In this document: piece by piece, positions 10,732 through 11,140 of the stretch
Position numbering within the stretch: position 1 is the stretch's first letter
Layout: every line of letters begins with the position of its first letter
Assembly (NCBI GenBank): GCA_938017655.1
Contig: CALIJO010000013.1
Span: forward strand, 1-11,140
Length of the DNA: 11,140 nt
Reading direction: 5' to 3'
Origin: an uncultured Candidatus Saccharibacteria bacterium
GTDB lineage: Bacteria; Patescibacteriota; Saccharimonadia; Saccharimonadales; Saccharimonadaceae
Made by a program: the position numbers and the translations under genes
Notes under the pieces: generated by a model
The model's input: only the letters and a program-made list of their open reading frames with translations
Told to the model about the DNA's origin: nothing
The model's database searches: none

Positions 10732-11140
10732 GAATACTCCTGAGATTTATCGAAGTCTTCGGCGAGACCATAATATCTGGCGGCCAATTCATAGTAGAAC
10801 TTCTTCAAATTCTTGGTCAGAGAATTTTCATCCACCTGACTGAGATAAATCTTAGCAATGTCCGGGTTATTAGCAATGAGATAAAGATGGGCGCGATAGA
10901 GAGTAAAGAGTTTTTTTAGGGATTCATTAGTACTACCTAGCTTATTTTCTAGAGTATCTAGACGCTTCACCGCTTCGTCTGGGTCCTGCAAAACATTGTC
11001 CTTAAAATTTTCCCCTTCAATATTATTCATATCAGAGAAAAGAAGGTAAGTAAAATTACTAAAATCTTTCCAAGAGGAGACATCAAGATTAAAATTATTC
11101 ACGTATTCTTCAGGGTTGGCCGTGTAGTCGTTCTTTTTCT
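10707..11140 (-). CDS. Helical, possibly TPR-like protein, C-terminal part (runs off the right edge)
   Basis: The frame is open from the window edge to TAA at 10707. A GTG at 11102 is an internal Val rather than a start, because coding character continues upstream (KNDYTANPEEYV…) to the edge. The visible 144 or so residues are charged and mostly helical. The segment SLKKLFTLYRAHLYLIANN, the segment DIAKIYLSQV and the final LKKFYYELAARYYGLAEDFD plus a short tail have the paired-helix spacing and small/aromatic pattern of tetratricopeptide-like repeats, though without a strict TPR consensus. No enzyme motif is seen, so the function is unknown. It converges on RNase J and shares the bidirectional terminator. 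Its 3' end is duplicated in tandem. Confidence 0.72.
   Translation of the reverse strand, partial: KKNDYTANPEEYVNNFNLDVSSWKDFSNFTYLLFSDMNNIEGENFKDNVLQDPDEAVKRLDTLENKLGSTNESLKKLFTLYRAHLYLIANNPDIAKIYLSQVDENSLTKNLKKFYYELAARYYGLAEDFDKSQEYSDKYNSVE

Overview
The window looks like a chromosomal stretch of a Candidate Phyla Radiation bacterium, most likely Candidatus Saccharibacteria (TM7). The evidence is indirect: a ribonuclease J with a long Asn/Lys/Arg-rich N-terminal tail, a membrane-anchored class I methyltransferase of a type common in that group, compact tRNA genes with encoded CCA, and reading frames that fit the standard bacterial code (TGA is a stop). No rRNA or ribosomal protein is present, so the lineage is an inference.

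Layout. 1-66: the end of a plus-strand gene, then a bidirectional terminator. 180-1002 (minus): an anchored SAM-dependent methyltransferase preceded by a probable 59-residue acidic protein that overlaps the methyltransferase frame if that frame is opened too far upstream. 1119-1195 (minus): tRNA-Arg(TCG) with doubled terminators. 1370-2203 (minus): an unrecognised helical protein with a perfect Shine-Dalgarno site. 2385-2461 (plus): tRNA-Lys(CTT) with its own promoter and terminator.

Between tRNA-Lys and RNase J (about 2470-8090) lies an AT-rich accessory island whose genes all read on the minus strand. In transcription order it holds: a uracil-DNA-glycosylase-superfamily gene interrupted by a -1 frameshift in an A7 run (8061-7511); a decayed stretch with a recognisable GIY-YIG nuclease tail (7329-7177); a Nudix hydrolase fused to an SRA/McrA-type modified-base reader (6520-5714) behind a promoter embedded in TATACC/GGTATA palindromes; decayed fragments (about 5710-5140); an OLD/RecF-like ATPase with a C-terminal R-X4-H motif resembling HEPN nucleases (4975-3434); a 26-codon peptide with a perfect ribosome-binding site (3339-3259); a DpnD/PcfM-like protein beside three clustered GATC sites (3187-2990); and another relic that runs to the tRNA-Lys terminator. 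The common theme is sensing or removing modified or foreign nucleic acid, so I read it as a partly eroded defence island next to a tRNA.

8294-10550 (plus) encodes RNase J, intact in every motif but split by one extra C near 9413. It is followed by terminators, a 41-bp tandem repeat that copies the 3' end of the next gene, and the end of an unrecognised helical, TPR-like protein (minus) that runs off the right edge. Two single-base frameshifts in otherwise well-conserved genes suggest either residual sequencing error or real recoding or decay; raw reads would decide. Small tandem duplications recur through the window, at gene ends, starts and terminators.

The most interesting candidate is the Nudix-SRA fusion with its palindrome-rich promoter, followed by the ATPase with the HEPN-like motif.
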